Below are positions 16,598-24,643 of a DNA stretch of 64,000 bases, one piece after another; the stretch's first letter is position 1; every line of letters begins with the position of its first letter. Origin of the DNA: Lactococcus garvieae (GTDB lineage: Bacteria; Bacillota; Bacilli; Lactobacillales; Streptococcaceae); NCBI RefSeq assembly GCF_016027715.1, contig NZ_CP065691.1, forward strand, positions 963,954 to 1,027,953, read 5' to 3'. Below the pieces are notes generated by a model. The model did not search any database. It was given only the letters and a program-made list of their open reading frames with translations, and was not told the DNA's origin. The translations under genes and the position numbers were made by a program.

Positions 16598-17902
16598 TTA
16601 AATAAGCTCTTTAAATAAACCGCGCACAAAGAATTCTTCATCAAAATCAGTAAGATCATCAATCCCTTCACCAAGTCCGACAAGTTTCACAGGTATTTTT
16701 AAGCTTTGTACAATCGAGAGAACTATTCCCCCTTTAGCTGACCCATCCAACTTCGTTAGAGCAATACCCGTTATTGGTGTTACTGCACTGAACTCTTTAG
16801 CTTGTTGGATGGCATTCTGCCCCGTAGTGGCATCCAAAGCCAAGATGACTTCATGTGGAGCTGCTGGTAGTTCACGCTTAATAATTTTTCCAATCTTTTC
16901 AAGCTCTTTCATCAGATTATCTTTGTTCTGCAGACGACCTGCTGTATCAATCAGCAAAATATCGTAAGATTCCGACTTGGCTTTAACTACCGCATCAAAA
17001 ACAACACTGGCTGGATCAGATCCTGCAGGCTTCGTCACAACGGGAACACCTGAACGGTTCCCCCACTCGACAAGCTGATCAATTGCGCCTGCTCGGAAGG
17101 TATCTGCTGCCGCAAGGAGAACTTTCTTACCCTCTTTTTTGTAGCGATTGGCAAGCTTACCAATTGTGGTCGTTTTACCAACCCCATTCACTCCTACAAA
17201 GAGAAAAACAGTTAAATCATCTTGTAGATTTAAATTAGAAGGGACTTTTTCATCATCAAATTTATCAACGATTTTTTCAACGATTAACTGACGAAGAGCC
17301 TCTTGTGATTTTGCATTCGCAAGCTTTGCTTCATTCCGTAATTCTTCAGTAATCTCTAAAGCTAAGTCCACACCAACATCGGACATAATCAAAGTTTCTT
17401 CAAGTTCTTCGAAGAACTCTTCATCCACGGAACGGAAGTTAGCCAAAAAAGCGTTAAAACGTTGTCCAAAAGTCTTGCGTGTTTTCTCTAGTGATTTGTC
17501 ATACTTTTCTTCAATATTAGTTTCTTTTTCTTCAACTTCTGGTTCTGTTGCAACTTCAGGAGCTTGTTCTTCGTCCTTTTCTTCAGTGATAGACTCTATT
17601 TCTGAAGCTTCAATTTCCTTGATTTCTTCTTCAAGTTCCTTTGATTCTTCTTGAAATAGCTCTTGAGTTTCCTCAGTGTCTGTTGAAGATTCTTCAAGCT
17701 CAGCCACTATTTCAGGCTCGGTTTCTACTAAATAGTCTTCTGCTTGCTCAGGAGTTACCTCTGCTTCTACAAGTTCTGTAACAGGTTCTTTCACCTCTTC
17801 CGTCTGCGCGTTTTCTTCTGTCTCCTCAACATTTTCTACATGTGTCTCAACAACTTCTTCATTTTCTTTCTTCTTACCAAATAAACGGTCAAATAAGCCC
17901 AT
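16598..17902 (-). CDS. ftsY: Signal recognition particle receptor FtsY
   Basis: SRP receptor GTPase, 434 residues. It docks Ffh-ribosome complexes at the membrane. A membrane-binding MGLFDRLFGKKK start leads into a long glutamate-rich acidic domain (to about residue 130), then the helical N domain and the GTPase G domain with GVNGVGKTTTIGKLA (about 234-248), DTAGR and TKLDGSAKGG. The acidic segment is variable between species. It lies eight bases downstream of the HAD phosphatase, so the two are one transcript. ffh is separate at 52084-53640. Confidence 0.97.
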   Translation of the reverse strand: MGLFDRLFGKKKENEEVVETHVENVEETEENAQTEEVKEPVTELVEAEVTPEQAEDYLVETEPEIVAELEESSTDTEETQELFQEESKELEEEIKEIEASEIESITEEKDEEQAPEVATEPEVEEKETNIEEKYDKSLEKTRKTFGQRFNAFLANFRSVDEEFFEELEETLIMSDVGVDLALEITEELRNEAKLANAKSQEALRQLIVEKIVDKFDDEKVPSNLNLQDDLTVFLFVGVNGVGKTTTIGKLANRYKKEGKKVLLAAADTFRAGAIDQLVEWGNRSGVPVVTKPAGSDPASVVFDAVVKAKSESYDILLIDTAGRLQNKDNLMKELEKIGKIIKRELPAAPHEVILALDATTGQNAIQQAKEFSAVTPITGIALTKLDGSAKGGIVLSIVQSLKIPVKLVGLGEGIDDLTDFDEEFFVRGLFKELI

Positions 17903-17910
17903 ATTTCCTC

Positions 17911-18720
17911 CTATAGAACATATTCTTGAATCACTTCTGCTACTGCATGTTGATCATTTGTAAAGCTTGATATAATATTTGCTTCATTCTTAACTGTCGG
18001 CACCGCGTTGCCCATAGCAACACCATAGCCTGCCCATGAAATCATACTCAAATCATTTTCCTCATCGCCCATAGCCATAACATTATCAGGGGTTAAGTCG
18101 AGTTGTTCGATGAGTTTTGAAAGTCCAAAGGCTTTGTTTATACCTTTTGGCATAAATTCTAACAGAATATCCCGTGTTTTAAATATCTCAAACTGTTCAA
18201 ATAAAGTCTTCGGAAATTTCGGAATCTGTGCATCAAGAAATGTTGCATCTGTACAAGAAACAATTTTGTTATAGATAGCATTTTGAGACAGCTGTTCAAA
18301 TTTTACAGGATGAAACTCTAAGAGACTATTAATAAAGCCATACTGTGACTGGCGAGCACTTTCAGTTACATAAACAATATCGTCACTAAGAACATCACAA
18401 GGGATTTCCAACGCATCCGTCTCTTGTTTAATCAAACGCACATCCTCATAGCTCAAAACTTTCTTAGAGAGAATCTCCCCCGTATTGCGCTGAACTAAAC
18501 CACCGTTGAAAGTAATACTAAAATCTTCAAAATCTAGCATCTGCAAAGTTTTCAAAAAGGGTTGAATAGCTGCCAGAGGACGTCCAGTTGTTAAGACAAC
18601 CTCTACTCCTTTCTGACGTGCTTCTTGGATAGCTTCAATATTTGGCGCAGAAATCTCCTTCGCACTATTAAGTAATGTCCCATCAAGATCTAAAGCGATC
18701 AATTTTATATCATTTGTCAT
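17911..18720 (-). CDS. Cof-type HAD-IIB phosphatase
   Basis: Haloacid dehalogenase-superfamily phosphatase, 269 residues, C2B cap type. Motif I is LDLDGTLLNS (about 11-20), motif II LTTGRP (about 44-49), and the late motifs K...L and MGDEENDLSMI (about 220-230) complete the set. Members hydrolyse sugar phosphates and FMN/PLP-type phosphates; substrate not readable. Genes of this family often precede ftsY in lactococci and streptococci. The -10 box at 18727-18732 ends six bases before the ATG and there is no Shine-Dalgarno, so the mRNA is probably leaderless. Confidence 0.88.
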   Translation of the reverse strand: MTNDIKLIALDLDGTLLNSAKEISAPNIEAIQEARQKGVEVVLTTGRPLAAIQPFLKTLQMLDFEDFSITFNGGLVQRNTGEILSKKVLSYEDVRLIKQETDALEIPCDVLSDDIVYVTESARQSQYGFINSLLEFHPVKFEQLSQNAIYNKIVSCTDATFLDAQIPKFPKTLFEQFEIFKTRDILLEFMPKGINKAFGLSKLIEQLDLTPDNVMAMGDEENDLSMISWAGYGVAMGNAVPTVKNEANIISSFTNDQHAVAEVIQEYVL

Positions 18721-18726
18721 GCTTAT

Positions 18727-18735
18727 ATTATATCA
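18727..18735 (-). promoter_or_regulatory. Extended -10 placed for a leaderless HAD-ftsY transcript
   Basis: Minus strand TGATATAAT (18735-18727) with exactly six bases before the ATG at 18720, putting +1 on the A of the start codon. Confidence 0.65.
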
Positions 18736-18798
18736 AAAAAGCAAGTTGAAAAGCAGTTTTAGATAAGCTGATGTTCTTTTATTATTGTAGAGTGAAAC

Positions 18799-18826
18799 TT
18801 GCAATCTTTTTACGTATAAATACTAT
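18799..18826 (+). promoter_or_regulatory. Possible promoter of the lipoprotein gene
   Basis: TTGCAA (18799-18804), 16-base spacer, TACTAT (18821-18826). It would give a leader of about 160 bases. Near the end of that leader TATGC-TAAAAA-GCATA (18954-18969) can form a small hairpin just before the AAGGAG. Moderate support only. Confidence 0.4.
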
Positions 18827-18993
18827 GAGTAGAACTTATAAGTTTATTGGGAAAATAATTATTTAGAGAAAGGAACTTCAAGATACATCAACATTATCGT
18901 CAATTAGCATAAAAACAACTGATAACTTTTGTTTAAAATTAGATGCATATTGGTATGCTAAAAAGCATAAAATTAACTTATAAGGAGAATCAT

Positions 18994-20325
18994 ATGGTAA
19001 GAAAAAAAGCAACTTTTATCACAGCAGTCGGCATTATAGTATTAAGTACTCAACTTGTGGGATGCTCCCACAATGAAGCAAAGAATAATTCAGAGGTTAA
19101 AAAAATCGAGCAAAATAAAAAGAAAGAAGATACAAGTAGCTTTAACTTTATCGCTAATAAAAAACAACCAGAAACTGTGAAAGATTTCATTCCTCTTTTT
19201 GCTCAGCAATTAAAAAAGTATAATCAAGTTGCTGAAAAAATTTGGCCAAATAATGCGATTACGCAGATACCCGTAGTTTTAGAGGATACGGACAGTAAAG
19301 CCATGTGGAAAATTACTCCAGATGGTCAAATCAGTGACTTCTCTGAAAAAGAAGCCAAAGAAATGAATGTAGACCGTTCCGAAACTCCAGGAACTTGGGG
19401 ATACTATGGCAAACAGTTTGGAAAGTTTGGTGTTGATAGTAGCTATAATGTTCAGGGTAAAAATCTAAAAGGGGGAGGCATGTACTTTTCACTCAATGCT
19501 GCCGCACTCAAAGATAAGAAAACCTGGAATAGCCGTCCCCACTTAGGCTCGTACGATGCACTAGTTTTTGCTCTACACGAGAACTTCCACATTTTTGAGC
19601 AAGATAAATGGGATAAGTTATCTAATGAGCAAATTACGGAGTTAGGTACTAAAAAGGACCAACATCTTGAGGATGTCGATGCTCGTCTTATACGTCATCA
19701 ATTAATCAAAGAGTTGATGGCCGCTATTGAACATCCTAAAGATAAAAATTTCGTTCTTCAAGCTCTTGCAACTTACAATCAATATAAAGAAAAAAACAAA
19801 ACAGACTTCGATAGAGCTCAGTACTGGGATCGAACCGAGGGCACAGCACACTACTTAGAACTCATGACCTCGATTTACACTTACTTTCCCGAGCAGCTCA
19901 AAACTGATGAAGATATAAATAAAGCTATACAAAGTTTAGGAAAACAAACCCAATCTTATACTAAATCAGCTGGAACAGTCGACGAGTCCTATGATGTAGG
20001 AGCTATGGCGAGTTTTCTTTTAGATCGTTATGACTCCTCTTGGAAAAATAAACTTATGAAAGACAAAAATACAACTCCCATAAGTTTATTAGCTGATTAT
20101 TTCCGTAAGGAGAAGCTTCCCGCCTATGAACCACTTAACCAGGATGATAAAGCGAAAGTCTTAAAGCAAATTTCTGACAAGAAAAAGGAGCTTGTCGGCT
20201 ATCAAAAAGAATCTTTAGTACAATTGAAAAAAGAACTCCAAGGCGCCGAAGACGCTACTCAAAAAGAAATGTTAGAAAAAGAAATCGCAGCCCTAGAGAA
20301 AAAAATTGCGGCTTTAGAGAAATAA
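18994..20325 (+). CDS. Lipoprotein with HExxH putative metalloprotease signature
   Basis: Surface lipoprotein of 443 residues. A charged-hydrophobic signal peptide ends in the lipobox LVGC (Cys24 lipidated). I chose the ATG at 18994 because AAGGAG sits seven bases upstream; a longer frame from 18943 lacks this. The mature part is Lys-rich, then a globular region with ALHENFHIFEQ, where HENFH (195-199) fits the zinc motif HExxH. A downstream WDRTEGTAHYLELM (Glu at 282 or 289) could give the third gluzincin ligand. The last ~50 residues are a Lys/Glu coiled coil. I do not recognise the family; metalloprotease is inference. Stand-alone gene with a strong terminator. Confidence 0.75.
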   Translation: MVRKKATFITAVGIIVLSTQLVGCSHNEAKNNSEVKKIEQNKKKEDTSSFNFIANKKQPETVKDFIPLFAQQLKKYNQVAEKIWPNNAITQIPVVLEDTDSKAMWKITPDGQISDFSEKEAKEMNVDRSETPGTWGYYGKQFGKFGVDSSYNVQGKNLKGGGMYFSLNAAALKDKKTWNSRPHLGSYDALVFALHENFHIFEQDKWDKLSNEQITELGTKKDQHLEDVDARLIRHQLIKELMAAIEHPKDKNFVLQALATYNQYKEKNKTDFDRAQYWDRTEGTAHYLELMTSIYTYFPEQLKTDEDINKAIQSLGKQTQSYTKSAGTVDESYDVGAMASFLLDRYDSSWKNKLMKDKNTTPISLLADYFRKEKLPAYEPLNQDDKAKVLKQISDKKKELVGYQKESLVQLKKELQGAEDATQKEMLEKEIAALEKKIAALEK

Positions 20326-20350
20326 AAAATTTAAACTCACTGCTCTATAT

Positions 20351-20398
20351 AAAAAAATCATATCCATAGCAAATAAAGTTTGTGGATATGATTTTTTT
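20351..20398. terminator. Strong bidirectional terminator
   Basis: Sixteen-base-pair perfect stem, AAAAAAATCATATCCA paired with TGGATATGATTTTTTT around a 16-base loop. It serves the lipoprotein gene on the plus strand and the small peptide gene on the minus strand. Confidence 0.9.
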
Positions 20399-20455
20399 AT
20401 AATTAAATTTTTCTACAAAGATTATATTTTATAAAGTTTTTTGTAAGTTTTGCTA

Positions 20456-20596
20456 TCAAACCAAGGACAGGATAAGCATGATTAGCAAACTCATAGAGCC
20501 TAACAAAATCATTTCCCAAATAATAAGAGTAAGCAGAGGATTTAAGCCCTTAATATGTAGGTGATCTGCAATTCCATCTAAAATATTTTTATTCAT
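20456..20596 (-). CDS. Small hydrophobic membrane peptide (46 aa), paralogue of the one at 40262-40435
   Basis: A 46-codon frame with an amphipathic N-terminus (MNKNILDGIADHLHIKG), then a continuous hydrophobic segment containing LIIWEMILL and ending in LILSLV, i.e. one membrane span with no charged tail. Support for it being real: (i) a second gene in this window encodes a 57-residue peptide with 15 identities in the first 31 residues; (ii) a dedicated promoter, TTGAAA-17-TATATT, ends six bases before the ATG; (iii) a strong terminator follows. No Shine-Dalgarno, so probably leaderless. I recognise no family. A type I toxin-like or small regulatory membrane protein is possible but unproven. 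Confidence 0.65.
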   Translation of the reverse strand: MNKNILDGIADHLHIKGLNPLLTLIIWEMILLGSMSLLIMLILSLV

Positions 20597-20602
20597 GTCT
20601 AT

Positions 20603-20631
20603 AATATATCATAAACATTTTAATTTTTCAA
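20603..20631 (-). promoter_or_regulatory. Promoter of the 46-residue peptide gene
   Basis: Minus strand -35 TTGAAA (20631-20626), 17-base spacer ending in TGA, extended -10 TATATT (20608-20603), then six bases to the ATG. The expected +1 is the A of the start codon. Confidence 0.7.
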
Positions 20632-20696
20632 TAACATTTCTTTTGTATCATGATATTTCTTATACGCAACTTATTCGGAAGAACATTTACATGTTT

Positions 20697-21461
20697 TTAA
20701 TATTTAAGTTTTTCTGTTTTTCCAAATTCCCTTTCGACAAAATAGCCTGACAGCCAAATGGCAAAAAGAATTCCAATCATCCCTAAAAGCATGGCTGCCA
20801 TATCTGCCATCAATAACTTAGAATTTATAATTTCTGCAAAGCTATAGTGAAGCCTTACAAACCACAAGATAAGACTAAGAGAGGAACCTAATAATCCAAA
20901 AAACAATGTATTTACAGCTGTACCTAAAATTTGCTGAGAAATAATAATGCGCTGCTGTTTAAACTGATTCATTGTCATTTTAACATCTTGTTCTACAACT
21001 TCAGATAAGCTAGCAACGAGTGCCATGGCCGCTTCGGCTACTGCTCCCAACATGGATATAACCATCACGACAATTGCGACGTTCGAAAAATTTAAACCAA
21101 TAGCTAATGATAATTCTTCTAGCTCCTCGGTATCCTCAATAGCAAAGCCTTGAAGATTACCCAAATGCTGAACGAGAACAGCAACTAAAAAGAGAGAGAA
21201 AACAACTATTAAGCTTGTCTTGAAAGAGATATTTGTCACCATATTATCATCCGAAGACATATAAATGGCGACCGCTAAAATTAAAATAGAAACAATGCCT
21301 AATAAGATAAAAGTGTTCATGCCCCAAGCCATCATCGTTATCATAGCAAAAATTAAAACAAAGTTTATAGCCAAGCCAAAAAGATTCCGTAAACCTTCCA
21401 TCCCCGAAACTAGGATAAGCAGGAGAGTCAAAATAATAAAGAGAACAAGCAAACTATTCAT
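20697..21461 (-). CDS. YibE/F family membrane protein (second of pair)
   Basis: Integral membrane protein, 254 residues with about seven spans, of the YibE/F family. The conserved stretch ISMLGAVAEAAMALVASLSEV (about 136-156) matches the family core, in which a GA-[VI]-x-[DE] block starts a helix of small residues. Function of YibE/F is unknown; the fold suggests transport. It overlaps the upstream yibE-like gene by eight bases, so translation is coupled. Two-gene YibE/F pairs are usual in Lactobacillales. Last full-length gene of the LTA-synthase cluster. Confidence 0.8.
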   Translation of the reverse strand: MNSLLVLFIILTLLLILVSGMEGLRNLFGLAINFVLIFAMITMMAWGMNTFILLGIVSILILAVAIYMSSDDNMVTNISFKTSLIVVFSLFLVAVLVQHLGNLQGFAIEDTEELEELSLAIGLNFSNVAIVVMVISMLGAVAEAAMALVASLSEVVEQDVKMTMNQFKQQRIIISQQILGTAVNTLFFGLLGSSLSLILWFVRLHYSFAEIINSKLLMADMAAMLLGMIGILFAIWLSGYFVEREFGKTEKLKY

Positions 21462-22557
21462 TTATCATTTCCTTTCTTAGGGCAAAACTGGTAACCACTG
21501 CGGTAATGGGAACAGCTAGAACAATACCGATAGCCGATATTATTGTCTGTAAAAGCCCCAGATTAAGTGCCGTTCCGGCAATGTAATTCCATGTGTTTCC
21601 ATTTTTCAACAAGAGTAAGGTCATAGGAAAAGTTTCTGCCATGAAGATCATAAACAAAACATTCGTTAATGTTCCAATGATTTCTTTTCCAATCTCCATT
21701 CCTGATTTAATGTAATCTTTTTGCGTCATGTTTATGGCATTCACTTGATTTTGACGGTAAAGACCAAATAAACCAGCAACGATGTCGCCTGTACCATCCA
21801 TAATGGCACCCAGTACACTTATTATTGCTCCCACAAAGAAAAAGAGCGTAGGATTTTGGGTTACATAATTCATGTTTTCAAAATGTACACCTGAATCTCC
21901 CGTAATCTTTAGAACAGAAACTGTGAGTAAAAAGGTTAGTACACTTGTCAAAATAGTCGTTAATAAAGTAAAGAACATCTGTCGGGTAAAACCAAGGACA
22001 AAACCTAATGAACTTACTGCAAAGACAAGAGCGAGGCATGAAAAAGTAATCAAAGCATTAACAGAAGCAAAATGAATATCAAATGCCAAAGCGAGAACAA
22101 AATAAAGAAGATTCAGCAAGAGCGAGGCAAACAGAAAGAGGGAGGCACGCCAACGAATAAAACTCAACATTAATCCTACAAAGAGGACAGCAAGACTCAC
22201 AATAATAGCATCCCGCTTTTGCCCTACAATCTGCATTGTGCCCACACTTTTGCGTAAAAGAATTTTTTGATTTTGACGATAGAGCTGTCCCGTGACTTGG
22301 GACTGATTGGTAGTATTTTTCAACTGCAAAACCTTATCTTTTTGCTGAGTGTTAAGCAGCCTTACTGTAAGATTTTGCTGGATTTCTATATCTTTATTGC
22401 CGAAATTATCATTTAAGTTCGTCTTCTCAACTGTCTTTGCTTCTTCAATAATAGCTAAGGGCTCATGATAAAAACGGGCGTTATTATCCATAATAACAAA
22501 AGCTGCCACTGCAACCAAGCAGGGCAGAATTATTTTTTTCAAAAAGAATTTAATCAT
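21454..22557 (-). CDS. YibE/F family membrane protein (first of pair)
   Basis: Membrane protein, 367 residues. One N-terminal span is followed by an extracellular domain of about 90 residues (to about 115), then seven or eight spans. The family core GAIISVLGAIMDGTGDIVAGLFGLYRQN (about 242-269) corresponds to the GA-x-MD-x2-x2-I block of YibE/F. Function unknown. It overlaps the upstream glycosyltransferase-like gene by eight bases and the downstream partner by eight, indicating an operon and probably a heteromeric complex with the second YibE/F protein. Confidence 0.8.
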   Translation of the reverse strand: MIKFFLKKIILPCLVAVAAFVIMDNNARFYHEPLAIIEEAKTVEKTNLNDNFGNKDIEIQQNLTVRLLNTQQKDKVLQLKNTTNQSQVTGQLYRQNQKILLRKSVGTMQIVGQKRDAIIVSLAVLFVGLMLSFIRWRASLFLFASLLLNLLYFVLALAFDIHFASVNALITFSCLALVFAVSSLGFVLGFTRQMFFTLLTTILTSVLTFLLTVSVLKITGDSGVHFENMNYVTQNPTLFFFVGAIISVLGAIMDGTGDIVAGLFGLYRQNQVNAINMTQKDYIKSGMEIGKEIIGTLTNVLFMIFMAETFPMTLLLLKNGNTWNYIAGTALNLGLLQTIISAIGIVLAVPITAVVTSFALRKEMINE

Positions 22558-24643
22558 TATTTTTTACCACAGTCAAGACAACAAAATAGCCTAATAAATA
22601 AATCACAGCAAAGCTGATGATTAAACCTAAGGGGAATTTTGTCTTTGGCTGACTTTGAGAAATAGAGAATCCAAAAGAAGCTTGCTCACTATTCGGAAGC
22701 TTAATCAAATGAGGATAATCTAGATTTTCTGTGTTAGTCATCAATGCCACAGTAACAGGAACTTTCTGGATGTTTTGAACACGCATACGGTAATTTCCTG
22801 CTGCCATCTCTGTTTTCAAAACGGTCATAGCTTCTTCCGCAAGTATGGCCTGTTCTCCGACTTTTTTCCATTCATTTCCTTCTTTTTTCTCAATAATTAA
22901 CTTCATTTCCATATTTGCATAGGAATTAAAATCAATTTGGTTTGCAGAAGTCGTTAAATCAAAAGGCTGAGAAATGCTCTCTCCGGCAGGTAGCTCAATG
23001 CTTCCCTTGCTATAGCCAAAATGATTCACAGAATGCTGTTGAGCATTAACTACAATTTTTTGTTTAGGTTGTGCTTGCATCAAAGTGAGCATCAGTCCCA
23101 GTGATAAAAGGGCCAGCACTGGATAAACCACTCTCAAAATTTTACTCTTCCCTTTTTCCGGTTTGAAGCTTGTTTTTTCAGAAAAGATTTTATCAAAACT
23201 AAGAGCAGCTGCAAGTATTACCAAAGCAAAAGTCATAAACTGATAACGGGGCTTAACTTCCCATAGTAACGTATGAAAAAGAGTAATACCCATCGTCGTC
23301 AAAATAGCTAAAGAAAAAGTAGATATTTCTTCTTCTTTCGATTTCCAAAGTCGGCAGACGATAGCTAAGAGGAACACAGCCATAAGAGCTTTAGCATAGG
23401 TTGAAATAAAGATATTAATAGCACCGATATTATCAATCAACCACCCTGGGCCTTTGGTCCAGTTAAAGTAACCAGAGAAGAGTTGATAATCCGTCGCAGT
23501 TGCAAAAGTTCCGCAGGACCAGAGCTGGCCAAATTTTGCTATAAATAGGACGGGAATCATCCAAGGCTCTTTACCTAAATGAGCCAATCTTTCCTTTATT
23601 CCTGCAATATTTGCCTCTTTTGCAGTCTCAAAGCCAAAATGATTCAGTGTATAATCACGATCCACAGGCGTCCATTCCCCCATGGATTCCGTATTTAGTC
23701 CTTCATAAATCCAATTTACCGTCGGAAAAACATCTGGTCCTTTTAAATCATACTGCATAGCACTAGCTAAGCCTAGTGTTACTCCCATTGCTAGAATAAT
23801 ACCTATCACTGAGGCAAGGATTAATTTACTAATAGACAGCCATAGTTTTTTATATTTCTTGCGCTGGTTGAAAGCCACCAAGCCAAGGATACCTAACGCA
23901 ATCAGAATAATAATTACATTTGGACGGGCCAAATAAGCGACGGTAAACAAAACTACCGTACTAATAAACTGCCATGGCCCAAAGGATTCTGTTTTCTGTA
24001 ATTTATCAAAACGAAGCGCAATAATGAGTAAAACTAAAATTGCAAAACCATCTGAATAACCTACTCTTAGTAGAAAGTCATAGTTCATAGGAAGAATCAC
24101 CATGATTAAGGCCACAAAGGCCGCAAGGGATTCTCTTTTCTTCCAAAGAAAATGAACCAGCAAAATCCAAATACTTGTATTGATAAGGATATTGAAGCTA
24201 TAAAAAATTAAATAATAAGAAACATTTAACAGTTGAGCCAGTTTCATGAAGCCTACATTTAGAGCAACTAAAGGTAAGAGATTGGGATATTGTCGAATCC
24301 ATACATCCCAAATCATATCTCCTTGCATAATCCGTGTAGCTTGTGCTTGAATATGCCATGGATCACCAAAAACCATCAGATGTACCTGAGTGACAGAAAC
24401 AATCTGAATGAGAATAAAAATCGCAAAAAAGGCGAAAATAAATATTTTCAAGCCTTTTTTATTCATTTTATGAAATTTTTGATAGGCAAAACGGAGAATG
24501 AAAAAGAGCAAACCAGCCAGTAAGAATACAGAAATTGGTTCAACAAAACCAGCATCTGTAAAAGGCTGTATAGTCATGATGAACAATGCTGCTGCAAAAA
24601 GCCAGAGCAAAATACGATACATGCTTTTATTCAGAAATTCCAT
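22550..24643 (-). CDS. Polytopic GT-C-like membrane glycosyltransferase with C-terminal extracellular domain
   Basis: Membrane protein of about 697 residues with 12-13 spans, and one extracellular domain of about 130 residues near the C-terminus before a last span. After the second/third span comes VTQVHLMVFGDPWHIQAQATRIMQGD, an acidic loop of the kind that holds the catalytic Asp in GT-C enzymes. The start at 24643 follows AGGAGG; a longer frame from 24697 would overlap the previous gene by 71 bases. By operon position it may add sugars, carried on undecaprenyl phosphate, to a wall polymer; donor and acceptor are not readable. Confidence 0.65.
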   Translation of the reverse strand: MEFLNKSMYRILLWLFAAALFIMTIQPFTDAGFVEPISVFLLAGLLFFILRFAYQKFHKMNKKGLKIFIFAFFAIFILIQIVSVTQVHLMVFGDPWHIQAQATRIMQGDMIWDVWIRQYPNLLPLVALNVGFMKLAQLLNVSYYLIFYSFNILINTSIWILLVHFLWKKRESLAAFVALIMVILPMNYDFLLRVGYSDGFAILVLLIIALRFDKLQKTESFGPWQFISTVVLFTVAYLARPNVIIILIALGILGLVAFNQRKKYKKLWLSISKLILASVIGIILAMGVTLGLASAMQYDLKGPDVFPTVNWIYEGLNTESMGEWTPVDRDYTLNHFGFETAKEANIAGIKERLAHLGKEPWMIPVLFIAKFGQLWSCGTFATATDYQLFSGYFNWTKGPGWLIDNIGAINIFISTYAKALMAVFLLAIVCRLWKSKEEEISTFSLAILTTMGITLFHTLLWEVKPRYQFMTFALVILAAALSFDKIFSEKTSFKPEKGKSKILRVVYPVLALLSLGLMLTLMQAQPKQKIVVNAQQHSVNHFGYSKGSIELPAGESISQPFDLTTSANQIDFNSYANMEMKLIIEKKEGNEWKKVGEQAILAEEAMTVLKTEMAAGNYRMRVQNIQKVPVTVALMTNTENLDYPHLIKLPNSEQASFGFSISQSQPKTKFPLGLIISFAVIYLLGYFVVLTVVKNND

